Source: Centropus unirufus
Lineage: Eukaryota > Chordata > Aves > Cuculiformes > Centropidae
Length of the DNA: 64,000 nucleotides
Assembly (NCBI GenBank): GCA_013397695.1
Contig: VYZI01000103.1
Span: 2,294,926 to 2,358,925, forward strand
Direction: 5' to 3'
Shown: one piece after another, positions 49,201 through 62,595 of the stretch
How the letters are laid out: the number at the start of each line of letters is the position of its first letter
Position numbering within the stretch: the stretch's first letter is position 1
Translations under genes and position numbers: made by a program
Notes under the pieces: model-generated
The model's input: only the letters and a program-made list of their open reading frames with translations
What the model was told of the DNA's origin: nothing
Databases searched by the model: none

Positions 49201-50310
49201 TAAAAACCACATTGACAACGCATTTCAGATAGCGCATCGACACCTCTTGCCCATTGGTGCCACCCTTGAGAAAATGTTGAATCTTATTGCAGAAGAGTCT
49301 AAGCAGACATTGAGTCCATCAGTTGCTTCCCCTGGGTCAGTGTACAGTCATTTCATACTGTGCTTTTATTAGTTTGTGGCTGTTGCTACATCTCCAGTGA
49401 ACTATTTACTCCACTATTTATTCACCTGTCATGGCTTACTGATAAGAGTATTCACCTGTTTTGAGTCATCTGCCTGTCTTCAGTCCTTCTCCATGATGGT
49501 CACATTTCGTCTAAAACCAGATTTGAAATGTGCAATGGAATTTGAAATACTTCTTTGTAACCACTTTCGTTGTGTTGGTCTTATTTCACAGAATAAATCA
49601 GAAGAAAAAGAATCACTAAAACCCAGAGCTAATGCATTTTCTCTGGTAGTTGGATTTGAAAGCTAAAGAATTAGAATAACTAACACAAATGTTCCTGACA
49701 AGAGCCAGATTTATTTTGCCTAGCTAGACCTACAATGCAAAGAGTTAAAAATGGATATTCTTTAGTTCAATGCAAGAAGTGCAAAAAGTTAAGAAATGCT
49801 AAGAAGGACAAAAAGAAAACCGCCTATGCAGCAAGGAATGAAGTATCAGTTGGAGAAGAGGAAGCTAGACTTGCAAAATCTGAATTGTGAATCAAGAGTG
49901 ACTGCACAGGGTAAGGAGAGAGACCAGATGTGAGATTACAGACACATAACAACAGCAGCAGCGGAGGAGGGAATTAGTCACACCCACAGAAGACAGCGAA
50001 ACAAAAAGAAAGAACTGAGGCTGGGGTAGGATTGGTTTTGCACCTCCCTACCACCAGACAGGGACTCCCCAGGAGTAGGACAGCATGACAGAATCCTTCT
50101 TGCCAGCCTGTCAGACATGCGAAGTTTAAAGGCTGGCATAGCCCTGCGGTGCTTCTGACAGCTCTCCTTGCTATAGTGACATTGGCAGCGTGTGTTGCTC
50201 AGTTACTGACCATGAGCCACTGGAGGCACAGGAACAATCTTGCTGTAATTGCATTCTGCATCACAGGGAGAGCTGCTTCCCTTCCAATAAACCTGTGTGC
50301 AGCTGAGGGT
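40251..50310. other. Intergenic DNA with candidate regulatory segments
   Basis: No exon with family resemblance was found in ten kilobases. The longest frame, 142 codons on the minus strand at 45989-45561, is within chance expectation. Two segments look unusually ordered: 42490-42620, rich in TAAT/ATTA words (CAATTAC, AAATTGATTT, AATTAATTC), and 42770-43230, with TTTATTG, TTTGTTTGCTGAC and CATAATTAGC motifs. Both are candidate conserved non-coding elements by eye only. Confidence 0.45.
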
Positions 50311-50560
50311 AAACACAGATAAAGGAGATTATCTGCCTTCAATTTAGGAAATACAGAGTTAATGGACTTCACCTAAGTACTCGGCAGGTAGATTAATCCA
50401 CTTTTTATTTACTTCTATGCCATTTAAAACAGTGCGTTGGTGCTCCCTGGGATATGCTCTGCTGCTCTGCCCAGAGAAGACTGATCTATCTATCACTTAT
50501 CAGCAACTTCAAACAGGGATTTTGCCTTGGCCTGCCTAGGTGTATCAGCCATAGATAAAT
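50311..50560. promoter_or_regulatory. Cluster of GATA-type motifs
   Basis: AGATAA (50317-50322) faces TTATCT (50329-50334) across six bases, followed by TTATCA (about 50498-50503) and AGATAA (50553-50558). These fit the WGATAR consensus of GATA factors. The segment is otherwise free of repeats. Enhancer function is inference. Confidence 0.25.
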
Positions 50561-52411
50561 GCAGTAATAAACCAAGCAATTCTTCTTTTCTCTTTCTCTA
50601 TGTGAAATGAATAGGCCAAAACATCCATATTGCAAAGAACCCTCAAAAATTCTAAGATTGCATCAGCACCATCTTCTGCACCAGAAAGTCATCTCATTTG
50701 AAAATCAGATTGGCAGTGCTATCAAAACTTTTTTTTTGCAGTCAAAGATGTTTCCTAGAAATGCATTGAGCATCTGTAAGTAACCATTTGTTTGTACTCT
50801 GATAACACGCTGTGCTAGCTGGCACTGTGTGATCTGGTCTTAGGATGGATGTAGCTCAGAGGCAATAAAACCAGAGCATAGAGTAGCGGATGACACTATA
50901 GAAGGCAGGGGGTGAACCTCCCTGAGCCATACTCAGTCCTCCAGTGAAGGACTCCCAGCCGAGCTGTGAGGCAAGGGGATGCTTCTAAGTCATGTCACAG
51001 CTGCTACCGCCCTGTGTGTGCCAGCACAAAACAATAGTGAAGTGCTTCAATAACATCTCAGCATCTTCTGCAAGTAAGTGTCAATACATGAAGAAAGACG
51101 CTTTCAGTCTCCAACCCCACTATGGTTTTATTAACTTTTATTGCATACATAAAAAAGATAAAATTGAATTAATCGGAGGAAAAAGGATGATGCTGCTGCA
51201 ATGGTGTTTATTATTGGAATTAGTCAGCTACTCACTTGTAGGCAGCAAATGTTTTAGTGTTTTAGCACGAATGTTAGTGCTTTGGGTTCAATTTTTTTTT
51301 GAGGAGAGAAAAAAGCCGCGCTCTGTTTTCCACTGAGTGCCAGAATCATTAGTTGCTCCTGAAAATGGATCCCCTCTCTCTACACCTTTGACATGTAAAA
51401 AAGGTATGCTAAATTCCTTATGTCAAGTGTTGCCTGTATCGGTATCCACTGAATGAAGCACCTTTGCCCTGGGAAAGTGCAGAAGATTTTCCATTTGACT
51501 GCTGGGGGAGCAGCTCAGCCCTATGGCTCTTCACCGAAAGGCAAAGACAGGCCTGCAAGCAAGACCATGGCCCTTACTTTTTTCAATATGTTTGTTAATG
51601 GAAATGAAGAGCTGCCCTTGGTAGTCAGAAAAAATTTTGAAGCATCAGAGAAGTTTTTATCAAGTGGTCTTAAGTGGCATTTTTGAGATGTCGTGGCACC
51701 AGCTACATCCTATTACCCCACAGGCACACGGGTGAAGAAAAGACATTTTTCATGTATTTCCTTGCTCTTTCTTCATCATTACTAACAGGTAAGTGGTGAA
51801 TCTGTGCTCAAGCTCTATTTAATGAGACTGGTCTTTGACTCATCTTGCTTCACTCAAGGGTTCCTTCCTCACCCCCAAAGTTTTAGGTGCAAGAGGTAAC
51901 AAACCATTTACCAACCTTCTACTAAAAGATGTATTGATTTCCACTAGACAGTTCTATTCATACCCTTGATTGTATGTGGTTGTTTTCTCCTTTGAATTGG
52001 ATTCTGGACTGAAGCCATATAACAATAAGCAATGGGAAATGTTTCAAGAATAGACAGCTCACTGTTTCCCCTTTGTCAAACATTGCCACATGGGGAACAG
52101 ACAAGTTGAAAGTAGCGGCAAATTATGCAAACTACTTGAACAAGAATTACAAGATGTGCCCAGATAATGATGTATTTTTTTTTAGTCTTATTCAACTATG
52201 GAGCACTAAAATGAGCCTTCTGTGGTGATTTCTGTCTTAGGATGGGTACTCTCTCAGCATGCTAATGAGCTTAGTCCTGCCATGATCCGCCACCGGGGCT
52301 GTGATCATCCTCACCCTGATCTAGCTATCTCAGCTTTAACTGAGGCCACAGACTATAGCAAAAGAGGCTGAGGACTGCTTTGGTTGGACTAAAGACAATA
52401 TACAACATGTT

Positions 52412-52458
52412 CTATTATTATCACTATCATTATCATCAACATCATCTCCATCATCAGA
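52412..52458. repeat. Imperfect (TCA/TTA)n simple repeat
   Basis: Trinucleotide-phased ATTATTATCACTATCATTAT and onward, through CATCAACATCATCTCCATCATCA. Confidence 0.8.
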
Positions 52459-52849
52459 TGTGTTAGATATTAAACAGCCAGACTGGATGTTATCTAATAT
52501 GAACTGCTTGCACAAAGGACAGTTTTCTTTCCTGTCCTAGTATGAATTAATGTTTACCCTCGAGGGATTTTGGAATTGGGTCTGCTAACATAAAAAACAG
52601 GAGCATTTTTGGGACAGGTGCCATTACAATTAAGTACAGGAATCTTCAGAGCATTCAGCATTCCCTGACCCTTCAACAGCTAGGGAATGGGACAAGAAGA
52701 CTTTCATATAAATTTACAGCAGATAAGTAAAATAAACCTACAGCTCTTAATCCCATGCTATTGCTTTAAATATAGATTTACCCTGATCCTTCTCCATAAA
52801 TGTACAAAATAAAATGGAATTCATGCGACAATAAATGTGCGTTTTTCTG

Positions 52850-52866
52850 TATGCATGCATGCATGT
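52850..52866. repeat. (ATGC)n simple repeat
   Basis: ATGCATGCATGCATGTG, a self-complementary tetranucleotide repeat. Confidence 0.75.
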
Positions 52867-55384
52867 GTGCGTGAGCAGAGCCAGAGGAAAGCCTCAGCTC
52901 TGTTCACCTCCAGATCAGCCCCTTGACGTCTAAACTATACCCTCTCCCTGTTCTTCAAGACTGCTTTGAAAGGCTTGTAATAAATCATGAAAAGCATACA
53001 AGTGTTCAGGGTTCATTTCTTTAATGCTGAGGCATTCACATCACTATGAATCAGCTGGCAAATATTGTTCCTCTGCTGTTTTACAAAGCACCTGGTGACG
53101 ACATGCTAGATTTGAGTGCACTACCATGCAAAAAAAGCAAGACCCTCTCTCACCAGCTCGTATGACCACATGTACTGGAAAGCCAGTGACCTTCCAGGGT
53201 TTCCCAGGATGGGAAAGGCAGGGTCTGGGCCACTCCTTATCTCCAGGAGCTGTTTGTCCCCGAGTAATCAGTTGTACCCCTTTCCATCTTGCACAGCACT
53301 TTTTGGTGGTTATTCTGGGAAGACACCACACTCCACATCCCTCCAAAGACAGACACTGTTGGCCCTCATTAGTTACAGTGATTTTGGTGTTATTTTCTTT
53401 TCTCCTAATGGCTCATGAGCGTGTTGGTCTTTCCCTCACTGTACATCGCGCCTGTCAGGACCAAGCTTTGAACTATGAGCTCTCTCCAAAGGAGGCTGCT
53501 TCTCACCCTAAGTCCTGCTGGTCCTTGAACTGATGTTGCTTTCTGCCTGCAGTTGGTCAGAAAACAGAGTAGTTATTACCTGTGCAGGTGGCCCTAATGG
53601 CAGTTTGGTAGTTCTGTACACCTGCATTTTTTAATTATCTCTGAATTTCTGAGCTGTGTCTTTGGAGGCTGAGATTTCAATACAAATATGGCTAAAATAA
53701 TCTGATATCACAGTTAGCATAACTGTACCAGTGCATCTTATACAAGGCATCACTCTCCCTTACAGTCCTTCCTTTGTTCTATTGATGAACCCCCTTTTTG
53801 TGGGTGAGGGGAAGAAATGAGTGTACAAATAGTGCCAGAACAGAGCAACTATTTTGCATTTCACATATATCACACAGCTTTATTTTTCTCACACTTTTCA
53901 GCTGTTATCACAGCATTTATGGAGGAAACGAAATGTGTGGATGATTTGTGGAGGAACAGAATGTGCCTTGGATAGACATGTGGGTTTCCAATGACTTGAG
54001 AGCTGTCAAGACATGCATTAAATGTGGCACATGGAGTTGTGTGTGTCAGTCAGATTTAACTATCGCCACTTGGGTAGGGGCTAGGAGGATTTTGTGTGCT
54101 GCCAAGGCTCTTGTAGCTTTGCCTTTTAAGAAGAAATCTATGGGGCCTTATAACTCTACTTTGTTTGGAATGAAGCAATGTGACACCATAGGCAGAATGG
54201 TGTAGGGAAGAAGTGTTAAGTCTGAGCATTTAAAGCACTGGGTTTCCAATGCCATTCAGTTAATTTGCGTGTCTCAGCTCTGGGGATGTATCCTTCCATG
54301 TCAGTCAGCATTTCTGACCCACATAAACCAAAGTGCGGACATTCTGCAGGGATTTTCAAGAAGATGGTGAAGAAGTGGATGCATGAACTTGAGAAGTGTG
54401 AGACACTACGTTTTGGCCTCTACGCATTCTCTTGTTTTCTCAAATGTTTGATGGATTGTGAGAAAGGCACAGTTAAACCTGGTGGGGAAAAAATGCAAAA
54501 ATTAATTGCAATAAATCAGGACTCACTTGAGTTGTTTGGTTTCTTTTCCTTTGACTATATTCATGTATTCTTTCTTTTTTGTTTTAGTCATCAAGCTATA
54601 TTCACAGCTTTCTCTTTAAAATTCCTTTTGGGCTACTAACAACTCCCGGCAAGTCAATTTCTGTTACTGAGACTGTTCAAAAAAGCCCCCACTGCACCAG
54701 TGTGGTGCTTCTGACATAAACGCTGCATAACTAAATCCAGAGTTTTTCACAAACAGTTGGGCACACCGCTCTGACAGTCCCATTCACAGCTCTTCATGCC
54801 AGAGTAGCTATCCTGTGTGACTGTTCAAACAAACCCCAGCGAGACATTACCAGGCCAAGGCAAGTTAATTTAAATGAATATTCAAGAGGCATTTTTGGCA
54901 GTTACTGTCTGTCTTTAATCAAAGGGGAAAGGCTAATTGGATAAAATTAGCTTCAAAAAGCATTGTTTTATGCTGGCCTTGCTGCTGCCTTGCTTTACCC
55001 TCTGCACCCCTGCATGCACCATGCACTTTCTTTCATCAGTTTTGTACATAAGAGCCACTATGCTAGTTGGAATAAAAGTCCACTAAATGCTGTATCCCTT
55101 TCCGTAACTTATGGCAGGAGCTCAGAAAAAACACAGAACAAACAGGAGGAGCACAAGCTCACAAGGGTGAACTTTCTGAGGAATCACTTGTAACTTCATT
55201 TAATTTAAACTGCAGACTTCCAGTGTTACAGGTGAAACCCAAATTATTACATTTAGTTGCCACAGTCAATATGGTTTGTATCTTTAAAATATTTCTGCTT
55301 TTGTCCAGATTGATTTCCTGTAGCAATGAATTTTGAAGTTTAATTATTGTACAACATTCGTGCATTTTTCTTGTCCTTGTGAAT

Positions 55385-55550
55385 ATAGAATCAAAGTACT
55401 ATTTAGGTCGGAAGTGACATATGGAGATTATCTAGTCCAGTTCCTCTGAGGGGGGACGGCTTGGATCAGGGTGCATGGAGCTGGCTGGGTCCAGACAGGC
55501 TTTGAATATAGCTCCTGAAGTAGGGATAGCTTCTAGGAGTTCCCACAGGT
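55385..55550 (-). mobile_element. Old CR1 LINE 3' end fragment
   Basis: In plus orientation TAGAATCAAAGTACTATTTA then GGTCGGAAGTGACATATGGA and GATTATCTAGTCCAG are a diverged reverse complement of a CR1 3' end; the later GGTCCAGACAGGCTTTGAAT also belongs to the reverse-complement CR1 tail. The copy is inverted relative to the other two and clearly older. Confidence 0.8.
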
Positions 55551-57200
55551 AGATGAGGTATGGGAAAAGCATGGCAGTTCCTCCCTTTTGTACCATTTAT
55601 ATCTAAAGGCATGGGCAATAGAAATGCTAGTTTGTCGTCTCTCAGAAGACCTCTTGAGTTCTGATTTTGAATATTGTGCCATGGTTCCCCCACTCAGTAC
55701 CTCTGGAATCAAGACCAGTTTAAGCTGCAGGTAATACTCCAAACTCGGTAGTTCAATAGTGTTCTTTGAGTGCTCTTACAGAGTGGGTGAAGGCTGGTCC
55801 TGCTGATTTGTTTCTGTTCAATTTGTTCTAAAAGTTCCTCTACATTTGAATCTGAGAGGGTTTGACTCAGGCCCTCTATAAAATAACTGCTGTAGAAACC
55901 CCCTTGAGCTCTTCTGCAATAAACACTGATGCAAATCATTCCCTTTGTTCCCTTTGATGGTTTCTCTCTTGAGGTGCTCCTTTGACACCTTCATGATCCG
56001 TTGGACCCAGCAACTCTCTAGCAGGATGACAAAATCTGGCAAACAAAATCAGTGAGTGCTTTGGACACAGAACTGTTTTTTCACCACAAATCTGATTGGT
56101 GTCTAAAATAAGGGGCCTCATCTCTGATTTAGGCCACTTATGATTCCTGCTGTTAGTCAGGTGCTGTTATTTGCCTCGAGAATTTAAAGTTGTTTCTTTA
56201 AAAATAATAGGAAACCATCCCAGGTCTGATCTCCTGCAGGGGTCGTATTCAAATGCAGCAGGACAACCTGCTTTCGAGGTAGTGTCCCTGTGAAAAATCT
56301 TCCTCAGTAGTAACTGCTGCAGGGGAATTTCTGTGGCTTGTTCCACACAGGTGTTATTTTCTTTTCTATGAGAACTATTGGAAGCAAGAGATCTGCAAAC
56401 ACAAAGAGATTTTTCTGGCATGTCTCTTTGAACAAGCATGTGCATTAGAGGAATGCAATGACAATAAATTTGTTGTTACCTGCCTAGAAAGTCCCAGCCT
56501 TGCCCTCCATGCTGCAGAGCTGAAATCTGAGTCTCTGTGACCGATATGGTGCCAGATCCAGCAATGGCATGGAGTGTTTCAGGAAAAAAATGACAGCATC
56601 TACACATTCCGCCCAGAGAGCAGCATGGTGCTGGCTGCGTTAGGGAGAGCTCCTCTTGCTGCAAATGCTGCAGAAGCGGTTTCAGGGTTGCTGGGTCAGC
56701 TGCACCCGTGAAAACATCTCAACAGACTGCACTTGAAATGCCAGCACTGTATTCACAACCTCAGAGACGGCCTGATACATTCGTGGCGGGTGTTACTACA
56801 CAGACTTTCAATGAAGTATCTTCTGGAAATATTTCAGTGACCAAACTGGACAGAGTAAGGGAGCAGTCCATCAAGAATAGAAATTGTTGCCTTCCTCCAC
56901 CACTAAATAAACAACAAACACACACCAGTTTAGATAAATGGATAATTGATTTTAAACTTATTTCAAGAAAGGGAAGTTGTATTGGACCGTTAAAGATCTA
57001 ATCCCACCTTGCACACTACCATGTAGCAAGGAAGGTTAAAAAAGCATAGCTAATATGTGATAAGATATGCAAGGAAACTCTGAAATCTCATAGATTTTGC
57101 AAGAGCACAAAGGGATCAAAGCAATAATTCTTCAGAAATCTGTCAGGAAAACAAACAGCCACTTTTCGCATCTTGACAAGAAAGTAAATAGATAATTTAT

Positions 57201-57238
57201 AAAAATTTTGTAAAATTTGTAAAAATTACAAAATTTTT
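57201..57238. repeat. AT-rich inverted repeat with 13-bp arms
   Basis: AAAAATTTTGTAA (57201-57213) and TTACAAAATTTTT (57226-57238) are perfect reverse complements around a 12-base loop. The arms are almost pure A/T, so the structure is weak as RNA. Confidence 0.85.
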
Positions 57239-60200
57239 CAAATTTTTAAAAGCATATCTAGATCATCATCACGCCATAATCAAGGTGTTTATCCCAGTAT
57301 TAAAACATACCTATGCAGAAAACTCATCATCATTAGGTTACATTGGGTAATGCAATGTGTGCATTCATAGCATATTGAATGAGCAGAGGCACTGCCAGGT
57401 TTCTGACCAATGAATTCCATGTGGTGCCACCAGATCTTCATCAACATCAGATGTATCATAGGATGCACACAGAACTGGGAAAGAATCAGAGAATGGGGAT
57501 AATTGCTGCCTTATTTGTAAGACATGTTGAATTTCGGAAAGAGTATAAAGGAAAAGGAGATTTATTTAGATAGAGTTAATGATACTTTTCTTGGATTTCA
57601 GGTAGGCATGCAAATATGCACAATGTCCCATAGATCATAACCATTTTTGTTATAGATAATACATTCCCATTCTTTTTGTAAGGACTTTGCTGAGCTTGTG
57701 TATACATAAAAGACTAACTAGACACTGGGAATACATTTCACCAGGCATGACATGTCCAACTGTGCAAAAATAATTAGTCTAGGGCATGAAACCTGGTTTG
57801 TGTCATCTTGATGGATGTTATATGGCCAGGGTGTTGGAGCTGCTCCACTCTATTAATCAGCAGTGGATGACATAGCATGTTTTCACATTTCAGCTTTTGG
57901 ATTATTTCCTTGCGTGCACTGACACTGAAGGAGTACAGAAAGACTCATTTGATCTATTCTGTAGCTGATTTGAACACCAGAAGAAATGCAACGTACTGCT
58001 GTACTAGAGTAGCATCATCAAAGTGATCCTGTTAGCTGGATGCATTGCCTTCAAAAGCTGGTCATCTCTGTGTGGCTTTATTTTTCACTGGGACACTCAA
58101 ATTTAATTATAGGTCTTGGGTGATTGTCCCTAAGTGTTAGAAAAAAATTTTCGCAGTCCAGAAGTGATGGGTTGGTAACAGAGAGGCAGGTGTGGACACT
58201 CCGAAAGCTGTAGATGCAAAACTGTGCTGAGATGGCTCAGGGCCCAGAGCTGTTTTCTCTGAAGCTGAAGTGCAGACAAATCTGACAGCTCTTCCAGTAA
58301 TGGAGAACTTGAGTATGAGAAGGGAATTGGAAAAGGTGCCCTAAAAAAGCCCATTTCATCTTTCCCACAACTGACAGGAACCTCGCATAAATGAGGTGAG
58401 TCAAAATTTACAGCGGGGTGTAGTGCAAGCCCCGCTGAGGCCACTGGCTAACGTGGTAGGTGCATGATGAGGGCCCTCCTTGCTGAGGAGTTAACCTCAG
58501 CCCTTCATCAGTGTTGCTGGTCTCATCAAGGCTGTGGTGCACCCAAAACTGGTGGAGGGCACAGGGGGCTTCAGTGGTCGCAGAAATCTTTGGGTGAAAG
58601 TGGGGAAGAAAAGAGGCACTGAACTTGCAGTTCAACTCTGGTTAACTCAGGAGGCCCCTGTTGGATCAGCTCCACCTTATACTTGGGATTGCAGGGTAAC
58701 TTGTAGTTACTGTATTAAGGAATCATATTTTTCTCTTCTACATGAGCCAAAGAAATCACACAAACTGGGTGAGAGAATGAGACATCAGACACAGAGATCT
58801 GCAAATGAGCATGGTGTGAGGTAGAGCAGAGGTCTGGGAGAAGGGAGGCCGTCTGCCCACTCCAAGTCTGCTGTTAATTATCAGTATTAAGTAGTGACGG
58901 CTCTTATACAGACCTGCCTGAGAAAGTTCAACCCTCAAAATGCCAAACTTCCACTGTTCCACTGAGACTTGTTGCAAAACTGGTTAAAGACACGGTATGA
59001 TGATCTGATTGCCTTAAAAATTATTCTTATCTAGCCCTCAAAAGACATGAAAAAATGCCCGCAAGGCCAGCCTGCTTCCATTGGTTCTGTGCAAATGAAA
59101 ACAGACTCCACCACAGCTGGACTTTGCTTTAAAAGTCATTAAAATTAACACAGGGAAGGAATTGTTGGTTGTCATCACTAGCAAGGATAGACAACTGCTG
59201 AAGCTATTACTTGCATCAAATACCATCAGTGATTAATAATGTTTTTTTCTGTCTGAGATGATGAGGAAGAGACTGCAACATTCAACTAGACTTCAGCTAA
59301 TGTGCATAGCCTGCATGAAGCTCAAAACCTTTCCAACACAAAAATGAGATTAAATTGGTAGCTATATTTGGATTAATTACTTTATCATTAGTTTATATTA
59401 GCCACGGTGCTTTCAATACAAAAAATCCTATATTAGTGCTGAGAAATAACATCATCTTGTGACTAAGTCTGTACTGCAATGTATGCATGTTTTCACTGAG
59501 GCACAACGTAGATCCTGGACCAGATTTATTGCTGGCATCAAGATACATTAATAAGAGCTTTGTTCACTTACAGCAACAAGTATTCTGGCTTTCAGAAATA
59601 GATACGTGAAGTAGAAACAACATGGGCAATTAACCATGAGCAGCCAATCAAGGGAGAAAATGTTTTTTATTGAGTTATTCAGAAGAAATCTGGTTGCTTT
59701 TCTAAAAACTAGCATTTGCTTAAGCAGAAGTTATTACACTCACTAGGGTCATAAATTAAAATCTGTGACCTCTTACAGTTTAAGAAGTCAAACTGGGCAA
59801 TGGCATAAATTTAGACAGCCTAAAATCAGCTTCATTTAGAAATGCTGCTGGATCAGAGGTCAGGTGTCTGATTCTGCAGTCTCTTGGTTTTGCACGTTCC
59901 ACTCGTCTCTCCCCTGCCCAACAGGATGGGGCTCTGTGTGGAGCTGCTGAAATCCAGCTGGTTACTTTGCTTTCAGAGCAAGGTTGGAGCAGCACTCGGT
60001 GCCCTTTGGTGGAGACCCTGGCAGGATGAGGCAACACTGTCCCTCTACCCAAAGTTCAGCCCCCAGTGCTGGCAGCACAGCTGGTGGTGCCACTCTTTGA
60101 TGCTGTGTGCACAGGATGATGCTCTGCAGCTATGTTACCATGCCAAGAAACCAATGCAGGGGCTCCATAGGTGACCACAGCCCCTGCCACAGACCCTAGG

Positions 60201-62576
60201 AGGTCACAGCTCCTGGTGGTCTGACATTGTAGCTCTGGCTACCTCTGGATGCCTCTGGCCCTCACAATGCTTCACGGGGTGATGACAACCTGCAGCAAGC
60301 TATGGTAAAATAACTGGTCCCAGGTGAATATTTTGCCTTTACTCTCTGTTACTGTGTGGTTTATGTGCTGGAATGAGACAGCTTATTTTCCTCCCAAATT
60401 CTTGGAGTTTTTCAGCTGTGATTTTAACCTTCACTGTAGTACTTGATAATATTCTCCTCTGTTCAGCAGGCTCTCCTTCTTTGGGTCCTACTGAGCTCCT
60501 GACTTAAATATCAGAGCGTCTTTTAAGCTGAATGTGTTCTCTGTGAAACACACATTTTTTTCCTAGGTTTTTCGTTTATTGAGTATCAGCTTCATTGAAT
60601 GTCATATTATGTCTCTTCTAGGAGAAAGCATTAAGGATTTCTTTTTCCTAGCCTGCTCATATTTCATGCAGCTGTAGTATGTCCTTCTTACTCATTTTCT
60701 TTGTAAACTAGTTTCTGTCTTCTCAATCTATCTTCCTATGAAGGTTTTCCCATGCCTCAAACCAATTTTTTTTCACTCCAGTCATTCACAGCAGAAAACA
60801 GCCTTATCCTAGTTAAGACTAAAAGGGCCTTTCTGTTTTGCAGCTGAATTTTTCAGGGGCTCAGAAGTACACATATTTACTTATGCAGCCCACATAAGTG
60901 TCGTGGCTCAGAGAGAAGCAGGTCAATGATGAATGTTCCAATGTACCTTCATTAGAGAAGGGGCTCATGACGCCTAACCCGTTGCTGAAAAATATTGTTT
61001 CTGCTTTCCTTGTTAGACAGTCTTGTCTCTTGTCCTCCAAACATGTCAGGAATTCAACATATACTCTAGGTAATCTTCCTTTGGGAACGTGGCCCTGAAA
61101 GTACACACCCTGTGTTTCTGAGGCTAGCAAGGACCCAGATGCTGCTGCAAGGGAGGGAAAGGGCACTGCTGATGTGGGGCCATGTGCAGGATGATAAACT
61201 GTGTTTCCCTGGTGGTGATTTCTCAGTCCTCTTGTGCTTCACAGAGAAGACAAGACATTGAGGTGACACAGGCAGATTCCTCTTCCAGACCCCACTGACA
61301 TGCATGCCACAGCCCTCTGCCCAGGGCACCCCCACCCGTCTGCCTGCTCTCTATCCCTCCAGGCATGCCAGGCCGTGTTCTGGAAGAGGAGATAATCTAC
61401 TCCCACCATCAACTTTCCCGGCACTAGGGCTTTTAGATGTCTGTGCAGAGTGGTAGCTGTATAACTCAATGAAGCAGCTTGTGAAAAGGATTTGGGGCTC
61501 GTGGGACTGCGGGGACTTGATTTAAAAAAAGGCACAGATCAGCTTTACTTGGGAGTGAGATCTGCTGCTCGCTGATGTACGTCTTGGCCTCCCCCAGCTC
61601 AGCAGGGTGTGGTGATGTGATGCTCATTTGGGCTCTGATGTCGTTCACACTGGTGCAGACCAGTGCAAAGCCAGTGGTAGAAGGTTGTGTTGGGGGACTG
61701 CATCCATCTCCTATCACCATCACAGAGAGCAGGTGAAAGCATGCTGGCACAAGCACCAAGATTCCCGTCTTTCTTTGCAGACTTCTTGAGGCTCCTGGCT
61801 TCTCTGCTAGCTAAATTATTACAAACCCCCTTTTCTTGATAGCTCTGTTCCGAGGGCAGAACTGGAAATCAGATCCGCCCTCAGCAGATGCCAATATGAA
61901 AATGCGGAGTTCATGAGATGTCAGAGTAGGGGTGTATTGAATATCTGTGGTTTGTGCTAATCTTCATAAAATGAAGTCAGGCTGGTAAGTCAGAAAAGAA
62001 GACATGTAAGTCCTTGTTTCTTTTTCCCTTGTTGGAACAGAAATATCTCCTCACTCCAGTTTCAGCTTATTTGACTGTTTTTTGCTATGTGAGATTTCTG
62101 CTCAAGTTTGAACAAAGGATATTCCTTAATAGTTAGCCTTTCTTGCTTAAGACACGTACCACTTTCAAGAGAACGATTCATTGATTTTTGTTTTCTCTGA
62201 ACAGCGGGAGGAGAATTCTCCCTCTATCTCCCTGCTTTTAGCTACTGTAATGACAAACCTCAAGGTAATGGAACAACTCTTCTAACATTTGTGTTTGTTT
62301 TCCCACATAGAGTGAAAGGCTTTAATTTAGACATAATTTCACATAGTGGCACTGAATAAAGGGAACTTCTCAGACCCACCCCTTGCACAAATAGTTTCTT
62401 TGTGCTGGGATGTTTCAGTATGTGATTTCTTGGAATTTAGTTTGTTTTTTTCCATGACAAAAGTTTAGTTTAGGTCATTTGGTGGGGTAAGAGAGCACGT
62501 GGGGCATGATCACAGGCAGTAGCAGACAGAATGCATTTTAGCTAATGGGGAATTTGACAGGAAAAGTTGTAGGAGA

Positions 62577-62595
62577 TGTATGTGTGTATGTATGT
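62577..62595. repeat. (TATG)n-type simple repeat
   Basis: TGTATGTGTGTATGTATGT, a short alternating purine-pyrimidine run. Confidence 0.75.

Larger units (their letters stand above)
50561..55384. other. Intergenic DNA, no gene seen
   Basis: Contains an imperfect (ATC)n-type repeat (52412-52458), a TGCA/ATGC repeat (52850-52866) and an AT-rich segment at 54840-54975 with a TCF/LEF-like ATCAAAGG at 54918-54925 flanked by AATTAG/CTAATTG words. No coding exon is recognised. Confidence 0.5.

Noticed and set aside
54265..54639. 124-codon plus-strand frame
   Set aside because: A low-complexity, Phe-rich C-terminal half and no recognisable domain; consistent with chance.
57201..57238. The AT hairpin as a microRNA precursor
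   Set aside because: The stem is too short and too A/T-rich for a Drosha substrate.
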